IMG/VR virus record: IMGVR_UViG_3300001450_000061
Location: 1-47,199 of that record
Length of the DNA: 47,199 nt
Reading direction: 5' to 3' (one strand)
Source: a virus
Shown here piece after piece: positions 21,006-28,769 of this stretch. Every line of letters starts with the position of its first letter. Position 1 is the first letter of the stretch. The notes below the pieces were generated by a model. The model was not told the origin of the DNA, searched no databases, and was given only the letters and a program-made list of their open reading frames with translations. Position numbers and translations under genes: made by a program.

Positions 21006-21841
21006 ACATCAGTGTCTATGAAGTCGGGCCGAGGGACGGTTTGCAGGCTTTGGGCACTGTGGTCAGTACAGAAACCAAAAGGCTTCTGATAAAGCAACTG
21101 TACGCTTCTGGCATCAAAGACATAGAAGAAGTTTCATTTGCTCACCCAAAGGTTCTGCCACAAATGGCTGACGCAGAGGCCGTGTACACTAAAGGGGCTG
21201 GGCTTATCATGAACAAGCGGGGCTTCCTCCGTGCACAACAGACAGGTGTCGACAAAATCAACATAGTATTCAGTCCCTGTGAAACCTTCAACATTCAGAA
21301 CATGGGCAAGACTCGCTCAGAGATTGTTCTGATGTACAAGACATTCATGGACAAGGTACCCAAGGAGAAGGTGCGAGTGTACCTTTCTATGGCGTTCGGT
21401 TCGCCTCATAGTGGCGAGGTTTCACCACAAATGATGCAACTGTGCTTACGGGATGCTAAGATGTTTGGAACGACCGTCGTATTTTCTGACACAGTAGGCT
21501 GTGGCACTCGTCAAGAAGTGGCGCTGTGGGCAGAGATGGCTCAGGACGAAGGCTTGACCCCTGCTCTTCACCTGCATCACAAGGGTGACGAAGCAAGTGC
21601 CCTCAGTCTTGTCAGAAGCGGCCTGATGAGTGGCATCAAACAGTTCGACTCAAGCATAGGTGGTCTTGGTGGATGTCCGTTTGCTGAGGGCAGTGGGGCT
21701 AACCTATCGACCGAAGTCTTGGTGCGGCATCTCAATGTGTGGGGATTCAACTGCGGCATCAAGGAAGCCGACCTACGCTCTGCTCTCGATGTCGTGAAGG
21801 ACATTCTCAAAGGCCAAGAGGATAATTTGATTAGACATTGA
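21002..21841 (+). CDS. Hydroxymethylglutaryl-CoA lyase homologue (HMGL-like, DRE-TIM family)
   Basis: A 279-residue protein, slightly shorter than cellular HMG-CoA lyases (about 300). ATG 21002 is preferred: GGAAGGGT lies 6 bases before it and it shares ATGA with the upstream stop. Active-site signatures of the family are present: EVGPRDGLQ (R11, D12), IEEVSF (E42), a PKVLPQMAD segment (50-57), DTVGCGTR, the metal-binding HxH pair (H190, H192), GGLGGCPFA with the catalytic Cys (C225), and GANLSTE (N234). Cellular enzymes cleave HMG-CoA to acetyl-CoA and acetoacetate in leucine breakdown. The residue after the second metal His region differs (HLHHKG against HCHDTYG in animal enzymes). In archaea HMG-CoA also feeds the mevalonate route to membrane lipids, so the enzyme could redirect carbon during infection (inference). 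Other DRE-TIM lyases or synthases are less likely given GGCPFA and HxH. It lies between a membrane peptide and an HExxH protein. Confidence 0.85.
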   Translation: MNISVYEVGPRDGLQALGTVVSTETKRLLIKQLYASGIKDIEEVSFAHPKVLPQMADAEAVYTKGAGLIMNKRGFLRAQQTGVDKINIVFSPCETFNIQNMGKTRSEIVLMYKTFMDKVPKEKVRVYLSMAFGSPHSGEVSPQMMQLCLRDAKMFGTTVVFSDTVGCGTRQEVALWAEMAQDEGLTPALHLHHKGDEASALSLVRSGLMSGIKQFDSSIGGLGGCPFAEGSGANLSTEVLVRHLNVWGFNCGIKEADLRSALDVVKDILKGQEDNLIRH

Positions 21842-21856
21842 GGGCTACGCCTGTAC

Positions 21857-22861
21857 ATGGTCAGGCCACTTGATGTTGCTTGGTCAATCCTCAAATTTGA
21901 TTTAAGCATAGGAAGCAAACATAGGGGACACCACGAGGGCGAACCTGACTTAGGGGATTATATCAGCAGATATACTCATAGTAAAAAATATCATCCGGCC
22001 CTTATGGAAGGAAATCACAATGCGGCCAATTTCAAAACATCGATATTTTCACACATGGATGAAGATAGTCCTATGAGGAGAAAATACGAGAACATGGACA
22101 GAAATACTCTAAATTTGCCCAATTTTCCTGTAGGGCCAATAAAAGATGAGCATGGTACCTATTACAGAGGCATGTCAGTTCCACGAATACAAGATGATGG
22201 CTCTTATGTTGGTGTGAATTTGGACCAAATTTTAGGCCGCATGTTTGAAAAGGACTTTGACAAGGGTGCTGAGGACATAGCCAGAATCGGTGCTCATGAA
22301 CAAACACATAGGCTCATCAATGATGAAATTGAACAATGGGCGAAACAGCAAACTAACATCGAAGCATTAGAGCGAGAACAGCAAAAGAACATTGAGCGGC
22401 TGACCCAACAATACCCTCCACTAAAACCCCACCCATTCGGCCTCCGGCCAAATACCGCAGGCGATGTGTTGGTAAGAGCAGGTATAGATTTAGACCCTTA
22501 CGGCGATGAAAGATACCCTGAAACCTTCCACGATTTAGAATTAGACCAAGCAGAAAATTCCTATTACCCCTTGCGGTCAATAGGTCACGAATTCGGCGCT
22601 TACAGCCTGACACCTGACAGCAGTAGCCCAACTGGTTTCATGACTGCCGAAGAAAGGTTTGACAGGATGGGCGGCCCCGTGTATCAAGGGGCTGAGTATT
22701 ACCACCCAGACCCTGAACTCAGAAGCGACCTCTCAGAATTACATACAGTCGGACCATCGGAAGACCAAGCGGAATACGAGCAAATGCTTTTTGACCTATA
22801 CAGTCTCAGCCAAGAACAACAAGCGGCGGGGGATGTCAATCCTCAGACTTCCGTCCAATGA
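21857..22861 (+). CDS. Putative zincin-type metallopeptidase (HExxH), 334 aa
   Basis: Last gene of the plus-strand block, 15 bases after the lyase homologue. Residues 147-151 are HEQTH in a helical context (ARIGAHEQTHRLIN), the zinc-binding motif of zincin peptidases; HEFGAY at 244-249 could supply the third ligand through E245. Between them is a Glu/Gln-rich stretch likely to be helical (residues 155-187). The N-terminus, VRPLDVAWSILK, resembles that of the small basic gene at 17247. No signal peptide is seen. Candidate roles are virion maturation or exit from the host, both speculative. The 3' end overlaps the thermosome gene on the opposite strand by 26 bases. Confidence 0.55.
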   Translation: MVRPLDVAWSILKFDLSIGSKHRGHHEGEPDLGDYISRYTHSKKYHPALMEGNHNAANFKTSIFSHMDEDSPMRRKYENMDRNTLNLPNFPVGPIKDEHGTYYRGMSVPRIQDDGSYVGVNLDQILGRMFEKDFDKGAEDIARIGAHEQTHRLINDEIEQWAKQQTNIEALEREQQKNIERLTQQYPPLKPHPFGLRPNTAGDVLVRAGIDLDPYGDERYPETFHDLELDQAENSYYPLRSIGHEFGAYSLTPDSSSPTGFMTAEERFDRMGGPVYQGAEYYHPDPELRSDLSELHTVGPSEDQAEYEQMLFDLYSLSQEQQAAGDVNPQTSVQ

Positions 22862-24341
22862 TGTCATCGATGCGTAGGATGCTAATGCTGACCTCGCTTG
22901 CTGACTGAATAGCCTGCTTCACAAGTTCGTACGGTTCCCATACATTCGCCCCTCCCATTGAGATTGTACCGCCGTTGTAAATATCCGGGCCGTAATCAAA
23001 GTTGCCTTGTAGGTGTTCGTTCCTCAACTCAAGGATGATGTCCAGCGGGTCGTGACCTGCGTTCTGCGCAATGGTAGCAGGAATGCTCTCCAAGGCGTTG
23101 GCGAAGGCTTCGATGGCCATCTGTGCCCGACCGCCGATTTCGGCGGCACGAGAGCGCAGGTTGAGAGCGGCGTTCATGTAAGACGAACCTCCTCCTCTGA
23201 CGATACGCTCGCTGTTGAAAGCAAGGCAGACTACGCCTAATGCGTCGTCGAATCCCCGCTCTGTTTCGTCGAGTGTTTGACGAGTGGCTCCCCGTAAGAC
23301 CAAGGTAGTGACGCTGTTTTCTCCACCATCGACATCCTCGATGCTAATGTATTGCATGTCACCCATGGTGAATTGAAGCACCTTGCCTGCTGGGTCAGCA
23401 CCATTCAAGTCTTCGACTGAGTGAGCCACTGTTGTACCGAGCAGGATAGCCATGGCCTCCATGTCGCTCGGAGGGACTCTCTGAGCAACACTGATGTTGT
23501 TCTTGGAAAGCAAGGCCGCAACCAGTTCGTTGACCGAATCACGACAGAAGACAACTCCACCTTTCGGTAGCATGTCGACGATTTTTTCCACCTTGTCTTG
23601 CCAGATGTCCTTGTTGGCGTATTCCTGATAAGACTTGTAATCGCCAACATTCGACACATTGACTTGTACGCTGTCCTCTTGCTTGGAAAGTCCAGAGTTG
23701 ATAAGGACCACCTGCGGTGTAGGTTGGTTCTTCATGCTCGACATCATAAAGGTCTGATTCAAGATTTTGCCAGAGAAGCAGTACGAATCTTCCAGTGAGC
23801 CGCCCGGTTGACACACGACGCTGATGCGCTTGATGTCGCCCTTGGCACGATTGACTGCCTCAACGCAGAGGGCACTGACTTGTGCCTCGTTGCTCTCCAG
23901 TGCTTTACCTGTGATAGCGGTCTTCGCCACTTGCGATAGGTATGGTTCGATGTCTTCGACGGTGATGCCGTTGATGTGTTCCACTGCCCACTTGGCGGCT
24001 TGACGATACCCTTTGCAGACTACATTAGGATGCAATCCTTTGTTGAACAGTTCTTGTGTGTTAGCCAGCAGTTCGCCAGCCAGAATTGTCGTAGTCGTTG
24101 TGCCATCGTAGCACATGGTTTCTTGCGTGTTTGCGGCTTCAACAATCATCTTCGCACCGGGGTGGGTGATGTCAAGTTGTTGGAGAATGGTAGCGCCATC
24201 GTTTGTCACGATAACATTGCCACCTCCGTCAACCATCATTTTGTCCATCCCCGCTGGTCCAAGCGTTGACCGAACTGTGTCGGCAATTGCTTTGGCGGCT
24301 CTGATGTTTAGGCTCTGTGCTGTTTGTTTTTTCTCGGTCAT
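22836..24341 (-). CDS. Group II chaperonin (thermosome) subunit
   Basis: A 501-residue protein, against about 540-560 for cellular thermosome subunits. Start ATG 24341 has AGAGAGGA 6 bases upstream; an in-frame extension to 24491 would run into the exonuclease gene and lacks a Shine-Dalgarno site. Family signatures: LGPAGMDKM (27-35), NDGATIL (47-53), YDGTTTT (78-84, normally GDGTT), VLRGATRQTLDETERGFDDAL, GGGSSYMN and the C-terminal ILRIDDIIGRK. These proteins form double-ring ATP-driven folding chambers in the archaeal cytoplasm. A viral copy would probably assist folding of large virion proteins, such as the 5,477-residue protein here, or join host rings. Thermosomes are reported in magroviruses. 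Last gene of the minus-strand block. Confidence 0.93.
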   Translation of the reverse strand: MTEKKQTAQSLNIRAAKAIADTVRSTLGPAGMDKMMVDGGGNVIVTNDGATILQQLDITHPGAKMIVEAANTQETMCYDGTTTTTILAGELLANTQELFNKGLHPNVVCKGYRQAAKWAVEHINGITVEDIEPYLSQVAKTAITGKALESNEAQVSALCVEAVNRAKGDIKRISVVCQPGGSLEDSYCFSGKILNQTFMMSSMKNQPTPQVVLINSGLSKQEDSVQVNVSNVGDYKSYQEYANKDIWQDKVEKIVDMLPKGGVVFCRDSVNELVAALLSKNNISVAQRVPPSDMEAMAILLGTTVAHSVEDLNGADPAGKVLQFTMGDMQYISIEDVDGGENSVTTLVLRGATRQTLDETERGFDDALGVVCLAFNSERIVRGGGSSYMNAALNLRSRAAEIGGRAQMAIEAFANALESIPATIAQNAGHDPLDIILELRNEHLQGNFDYGPDIYNGGTISMGGANVWEPYELVKQAIQSASEVSISILRIDDIIGRKSED

Positions 24342-24354
24342 GTGTATTCCTCTC

Positions 24355-24966
24355 TTACCATTGTATGTCGAATTCTTTGACAACGCCCGTCTTTCTGCAA
24401 CGGGCCTTAACAAATCCTTCTTTGTTCCCATGCTCCCATAATTCGTATGCGAGTTGAGCGTCCTTGAGGCAGTAGTCTGCCACCTTTCCATAATTGCCTT
24501 TGCGCCACTCCAACGGAGCGTCGTGGCTTTTCATTGTCTTCCCTTTACCAAGGGTGTGCAGACATGCGTCTGCTAACGGAATGGTCGACCCTGTGGCCGA
24601 CCGTAATTTCGCAGAAGTATCGATGATACAATCTCCTGCCTTACCGAGAATATCACCTGCTGACCAGCAGTCGAGGCTATCTCTGAGAATAGGTAAATCG
24701 AAGCCCACTATGTTGTGACCAATTACTTTGCCACCCTTGGCTATGTGTGCTTCTATGTCTTTACCAAGTATTTCTGAGTGTAGGGGTTTTACCTTGACAC
24801 CTTTGTCAAGGAATTCCTTTGCTTGTGACTTGTTGCAATACACGGTACCATCAGTACCGTCCCATGTAGCAACCACGGTAGGCTCGAAAAGATGCGTGTT
24901 GCCCCAGCCGCCTATCTCGTGTGAGAAGTTTTTTGTTTCGATGTCAATAGATAAGATTCCTGTCAT
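24355..24966 (-). CDS. DnaQ/PolB-like 3'-5' exonuclease (DEDDy), stand-alone
   Basis: A 203-residue protein with all three exonuclease motifs: Exo I SIDIET (D8, E10), Exo II GHNIVGFD (N85, D90), Exo III YCLKD (Y165, D169), giving the DEDDy catalytic set. It resembles an isolated proofreading domain of family B polymerases. ATG 24966 shares ATGA with the small zinc protein upstream. The viral DNA polymerase has its own exonuclease domain, but with altered Exo II residues, so this enzyme may proofread or trim in trans (inference). It lies 13 bases ahead of the thermosome gene. Confidence 0.85.
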   Translation of the reverse strand: MTGILSIDIETKNFSHEIGGWGNTHLFEPTVVATWDGTDGTVYCNKSQAKEFLDKGVKVKPLHSEILGKDIEAHIAKGGKVIGHNIVGFDLPILRDSLDCWSAGDILGKAGDCIIDTSAKLRSATGSTIPLADACLHTLGKGKTMKSHDAPLEWRKGNYGKVADYCLKDAQLAYELWEHGNKEGFVKARCRKTGVVKEFDIQW

Positions 24967-25115
24967 ACCAGTGGCCTCCCGACAATTGCAAAGACTTCGT
25001 TCACGACTTTTGAACATGGCGGACAAATATGCTTGGGTCGACCCTTGTAATCAATGCCACACTGCGAGAAATTATCACCATGACCGGGGTCACCACACAC
25101 CATGCATTCACTCAT
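24963..25115 (-). CDS. Small zinc-finger protein (50 aa)
   Basis: Start ATG 25115 has a strong AGGGAGGAG site 6 bases upstream. Cys pairs at CMVC (4-7) and CPPC (31-34), plus C19 and two His, suggest one zinc site. It overlaps the end of the helicase candidate by 8 bases and shares ATGA with the exonuclease. Function unknown; small size and position suggest an adaptor of the replication proteins. Confidence 0.65.
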   Translation of the reverse strand: MSECMVCGDPGHGDNFSQCGIDYKGRPKHICPPCSKVVNEVFAIVGRPLV

Positions 25116-26523
25116 TCGGGACTCCTCCCTTGAGATGCTCCTTGCGTAGGCGTACATACTTCTTGACTTTGTGACTGGTTTCCTCAAACATTTTGGCACC
25201 GAAGTCATTGTACCGCTTGTTGATTGAATTGTTGCTACTGAGATTCTGATTCTTACCATACGAAGTGTACAGTTCTGTCTTCCTGACCCAGCCCTCTCCA
25301 CGGGCATCGTCGAAGTCAACACGCTGACAGGCGAAGTAGCCCTTCTTCCATCCGATTTCCATGTTCTTGGCTTCTTTGACGCCCATCCCGACCTTCACTT
25401 CTGCTTCCAGCCAGTGGATGAGGTTGTGATATAGGTCATACAAGATTTCCTTAGCCATGTCAATGTGGTCACCACGGACAACCCATGTGCCTTCAATCAT
25501 GGCAAAGTGGTGGGCGATGATGTTGGTGTAATTTTGAAGTCCCATGATAAACGATGCACAGACACCTTGCTTGTGAGGGTCCATTTGTTCGACCAAGTGA
25601 TAGTATTCGTCAATCGCACTGATGAGAGCAGGTACATACGAATCGTCGATTGTGAACATTTCATCTATAATTTCCATAGCCCATGCTTCTTGAGTGTCAT
25701 CGTCAGCCTCTTCCCACTGCAAGGGCGTGATACCTGCCAAGTCACAGACTCTTCTGCGAAGACTTAGTTGAAGTTCGTCAAAGAACTTGATAATCTCATT
25801 GTAAGACACAGAGTGCTTTGTTCTTCTGTGAACACTTGCCGCCAGTTCGTGGGCTACTTCTCGCTTCATCTCGATGGTCCAGTCCCGCCAATAGAGCAGT
25901 ACTCTTTGGAAGATACCCTTGTCCAGCACATGCTCTCTGATTCCTTTCGGAGGGAATGTCGTAATCCAAAGTGATACTTCTGATTTGATGTTGATTGTAC
26001 CGTCACGCAAGTGCTTGGTCAATACATTCCGACCAGTACCTGCGGCATTGAGCGCCGTCTGTAAGAACAGAACTGTTCCCTCAGAATGCTGGTTAGGTTT
26101 GAGGAGGATGCTACCTTCGTCGAAGTTCATGCACTTTCGCCCTGCTAAAACACCGGGCCTTTGAACAGGGGGCTCATCAGAGTTCTCCTGTACGAATGAG
26201 CCCACAAGGGCCGCATCTGTACCAGTACTGTAATCCACAGCCTCTATGCCGATGTCACGGCAGACACGCTGTACGATTTCAAATGCTACCGATTTACCTG
26301 TCCGTGTGTCTTGAATCCAGAAAACGCTGACTCTGCTATCGATGTTGCTTCCACCGATTGGAACTCGGACAAAAGGCAGGGAAACCTGCCCAAGGATGTA
26401 AAAGAATGACAGCATGCCGGGTATTTCGTTGTTTTTACTCACCTCTCTAAAGTGACTGAGGTAGCCCTTCAAAATCGGGTATCGTTGCACGGCTTCGTAC
26501 TTGTCTGCGTTGTGGTCCATCAT
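25108..26523 (-). CDS. P-loop NTPase, candidate replicative helicase (DUF3987-like)
   Basis: A 471-residue protein starting ATG 26523 with GGAGAG ahead. Residues 71-78, QDTRTGKS, form a P-loop in which the usual first Gly is Gln; MNFDEG (132-137) is the likely Walker B, SLWITTFPP (184-192) a sensor-like strand, and R207 in IFQRVLLYWRD a candidate arginine finger. The C-terminal 70 residues (GWVRKTEL through KYVRLRKEH) look like a winged helix. This order resembles phage DNA helicases of the primase-helicase (DUF3987-like) type. No MCM or other replicative helicase is seen nearby, and it sits in the primase/polymerase cluster, so it is the best helicase candidate. Family assignment is from motif order only. 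Confidence 0.6.
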   Translation of the reverse strand: MMDHNADKYEAVQRYPILKGYLSHFREVSKNNEIPGMLSFFYILGQVSLPFVRVPIGGSNIDSRVSVFWIQDTRTGKSVAFEIVQRVCRDIGIEAVDYSTGTDAALVGSFVQENSDEPPVQRPGVLAGRKCMNFDEGSILLKPNQHSEGTVLFLQTALNAAGTGRNVLTKHLRDGTINIKSEVSLWITTFPPKGIREHVLDKGIFQRVLLYWRDWTIEMKREVAHELAASVHRRTKHSVSYNEIIKFFDELQLSLRRRVCDLAGITPLQWEEADDDTQEAWAMEIIDEMFTIDDSYVPALISAIDEYYHLVEQMDPHKQGVCASFIMGLQNYTNIIAHHFAMIEGTWVVRGDHIDMAKEILYDLYHNLIHWLEAEVKVGMGVKEAKNMEIGWKKGYFACQRVDFDDARGEGWVRKTELYTSYGKNQNLSSNNSINKRYNDFGAKMFEETSHKVKKYVRLRKEHLKGGVPNE

Positions 26524-26524
26524 T

Positions 26525-27235
26525 TCATTCTCTCCGTTTCTGGTATGTCTTTTCTATCCGTACTGCTTCTTCCGATGTAAGAACATCGAGGAGCCTTTGT
26601 CGCAATACAGGTCCCATACCTTTGACCCGTTTCAGTGATTCCATATAAAGCATCTCCTCAATACTCCCACACTTGTCGATTAACTTACTTACTAAATCTG
26701 GACCAAAGCCCGGAATTGCAAGCAACATGTCCTCACGAACATCGTTTGTGGACACCCTTGTGACCGCTCTTGCCCCATGCCTACTGGCTGGTTTATGCAA
26801 CTTTTGATGCAGTTTAACAAGGAACATGGCGGCCTCAACATGGTCTTTGGCTTTGTAAATGTGACAATCGAAGTCGGCCATGATGCGGGCAAAGGTACCC
26901 ATCAGTTCGTTGGTGACCCGTGAATAAGAGGCTTTCTTGCCTCGTGCTTGTGCCATCTTGATGTACTTGGCAATGTCACCATGTACGACCAAAAACACAC
27001 GCTCACAGTTAGCATCGAGGTTATCGAGTTGTCGCCACAAATGACCGCTGTGGCTGGACTGAAAGAAATCACTTAGGCTTTTACACTCAACATGCCCGTC
27101 ACCTGCTTTGTAATCACCCATCCCTTGTAGGAATTGAGATTTGACTAAGATGCCCTCCTTGCGGGCCATGCGCTCCACTGCTTCGTACAGAGGGCCTCGT
27201 TCATTACTATCGACGATTAGGGGTGGTGTGCTCAT
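26525..27235 (-). CDS. XPF/ERCC4-family structure-specific nuclease with tandem HhH
   Basis: A 236-residue protein; ATG 27235 has GGAGGA 7 bases upstream and shares ATGA with the preceding zinc protein. The nuclease domain shows VDSNERG (D9, E12), GDY (D41) and VECKSLSD (E50, K52, D56), i.e. the GDxxD...ERKxxxD signature with the Arg replaced by Cys. Helix-hairpin-helix motifs follow at IPGFGPD (174-180) and VKGMGPV (204-210). Archaeal XPF/Hef-type nucleases cut branched DNA at forks and recombination intermediates, often with PCNA. Here it is probably used in viral replication or recombination, next to primase and helicase candidates. Confidence 0.88.
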   Translation of the reverse strand: MSTPPLIVDSNERGPLYEAVERMARKEGILVKSQFLQGMGDYKAGDGHVECKSLSDFFQSSHSGHLWRQLDNLDANCERVFLVVHGDIAKYIKMAQARGKKASYSRVTNELMGTFARIMADFDCHIYKAKDHVEAAMFLVKLHQKLHKPASRHGARAVTRVSTNDVREDMLLAIPGFGPDLVSKLIDKCGSIEEMLYMESLKRVKGMGPVLRQRLLDVLTSEEAVRIEKTYQKRRE

Positions 27236-27450
27236 TCTTTGTCCTCCAGATGTTTGTGTGAAATACAATAATTCTTGTCTTCAAGGGCCCACTGCTTGCA
27301 CCTTTTTTTACTTGAATTGGTACCTTTACATCTGAACTCGTCTGGAGCGCCTGCCGAGCGACATACATAGCACATGGGTTTCTTCCTTCTCCTTATGGAA
27401 GGAGATAGGCTTACTTTTTTTCCGCAGAAACGGCACCAATCAGTTGGCAT
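27232..27450 (-). CDS. Small double zinc-binding protein (72 aa)
   Basis: Start ATG 27450 overlaps the primase end by 11 bases; a longer frame upstream would lie inside the primase gene. Cys pairs CRFC (6-9) and CYVC (27-30) form one site. The C-terminal half has the spacing C-x8-C-x10-C-x2-H (RCKG...RCKQW...YCISH), a small motif seen in many phage and bacterial proteins. The last codons supply the GGAGGA site for the ERCC4 nuclease. Function unknown; DNA or protein binding is likely. Confidence 0.7.
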   Translation of the reverse strand: MPTDWCRFCGKKVSLSPSIRRRKKPMCYVCRSAGAPDEFRCKGTNSSKKRCKQWALEDKNYCISHKHLEDKE

Positions 27451-28543
27451 TTTCCACACTCCCTGTCTTGTCCCAGTACCTGCATTTACCAAGGCACAAA
27501 CCCTTGCCCCACAGCATCTTGCATGTTTGAGGATAATCCTTAGTGACAATGGTATCAACCTGATACCGTGTGACACCTTCGTCTTGGTCAGCCCATTGAA
27601 GTCGCATAATGTAGTCGACAATTTCTTCTCCGTGTGAGCGGAGGTCGGCATTTGAGAAATGCTCGATGGAGAGGAAGTTGCGCTTACGCTTGGCCAGATA
27701 CTTGACCAACTGAACACGGGCGTCATGGCTGGGGTTGCCCCCAACTTGACAGGCCGCCTGATTCAGACAGGGGAGTATGATAACATCGTTCATCTTGACC
27801 GTAGGTAAGTCGAGTGCCTCGGATTGAGGGTTGAAGATTTCAACCTTGTCTGCGACCTTGCGGATTTCAAGAGCGATACCCTTTGCACCGTACTCAACAT
27901 AGCCACTTTTGTGGACCTTTGCTTGCTGTACGATGTGTAAATACCCCTTCTCCAAGTCTTCTGTTGAAAGGGGGATGCTCCAGAAACCCCGCTTGGCGTT
28001 GAACGAGTTGGGGATTCTGATTAAGCCACTCGTATCAAATGGCACAGCAGGGTCACAACAATACAGGTCAAATTCTTTCACCCAGTCGTTGACCTGCCGC
28101 ATACCAGATTCTTTGATTGCAGACAGTTGTGAACCCGTTGAGGGCGTGAGTGTTTCTGCTAAGGCTATCCATACATGGTAGCCTCCGCCGCTGAACCATA
28201 CACCGTGCCTGATGTTCTGGTCAAGTAAATGACGGTGAAGTCTGATGGCTTGCTCTAACGGCTCTTCCGGCTCGACCAAACCACGATTCCTATCTCGAAA
28301 ATTGATAGCATCGAAGTCCAGCACAAAGTGGCGGATGATAGGAGTGTATAGATTTACTCTGCGATGATGTGGGGCCTGTGTGGCCCGGTACCCATACACG
28401 GTAGTGTAGGCGTTTGACACGCCATTCTTACCACGCCAGTACCTCTCAAAGTCACTCTTGCTGTTCACAAGTTTCCTGAACCCTCTTCCTTTCTCGGTGC
28501 TGAGTTCAAGGACTTCACGAGGGTAATCAAGTTTCAGCCTCAT
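27440..28543 (-). CDS. Archaeo-eukaryotic primase: PriS-like catalytic domain plus PriL-like Fe-S region
   Basis: A 367-residue protein; ATG 28543 has GGAGGA 8 bases upstream. Catalytic features are FVLDFDA (D76, D78, metal site) and WFSGGGYHVWI (nucleotide-binding Ser/Gly/His, H123). The C-terminal third carries LPC (C259), C265, GNPSHDAR, then C341, C350 and C354, the Cys layout and GNPSHxAR motif of the iron-sulphur domain of the large primase subunit. Both functions therefore appear fused in one chain. It would make primers for the viral PolB. Cluster neighbours are a Cas4-like nuclease and the helicase candidate. Catalytic domain is sure; the Fe-S assignment is likely. Confidence 0.88.
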   Translation of the reverse strand: MRLKLDYPREVLELSTEKGRGFRKLVNSKSDFERYWRGKNGVSNAYTTVYGYRATQAPHHRRVNLYTPIIRHFVLDFDAINFRDRNRGLVEPEEPLEQAIRLHRHLLDQNIRHGVWFSGGGYHVWIALAETLTPSTGSQLSAIKESGMRQVNDWVKEFDLYCCDPAVPFDTSGLIRIPNSFNAKRGFWSIPLSTEDLEKGYLHIVQQAKVHKSGYVEYGAKGIALEIRKVADKVEIFNPQSEALDLPTVKMNDVIILPCLNQAACQVGGNPSHDARVQLVKYLAKRKRNFLSIEHFSNADLRSHGEEIVDYIMRLQWADQDEGVTRYQVDTIVTKDYPQTCKMLWGKGLCLGKCRYWDKTGSVENAN

Positions 28544-28769
28544 TCACCCAGTCCTCCAAAAAAGCATCAATGTTTGTGAGTATGGTACGAAGAGCCGTAC
28601 CCTTGGGGGTAAGTAGCGAGTAGTCCAAAGTTATCTCAACCTCTTCATCAAAGGTCTTGATGTTCACTACTCCACTGTCAAGGTGACTCCACCCCACGAC
28701 CGACGGTCGGCCGTACTTTGATTTAATCCAGAAACAAATTGCCTCTGTCACATAGGGTAGCAACATCAT
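28527..28769 (-). CDS. Hypothetical protein (80 aa)
   Basis: Starts at the double ATG at 28769/28766, sharing ATGA with the Cas4-like gene, and overlaps the primase start by 17 bases. No motif recognised. N-terminal half is mixed; the middle is acidic (TFDEEVEITLDY) and the C-terminus is helical and acidic (FLEDWVNEAE). Its last codons hold the primase ribosome-binding site. Possibly a small partner of its neighbours; no direct evidence. Confidence 0.6.
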   Translation of the reverse strand: MMLLPYVTEAICFWIKSKYGRPSVVGWSHLDSGVVNIKTFDEEVEITLDYSLLTPKGTALRTILTNIDAFLEDWVNEAET

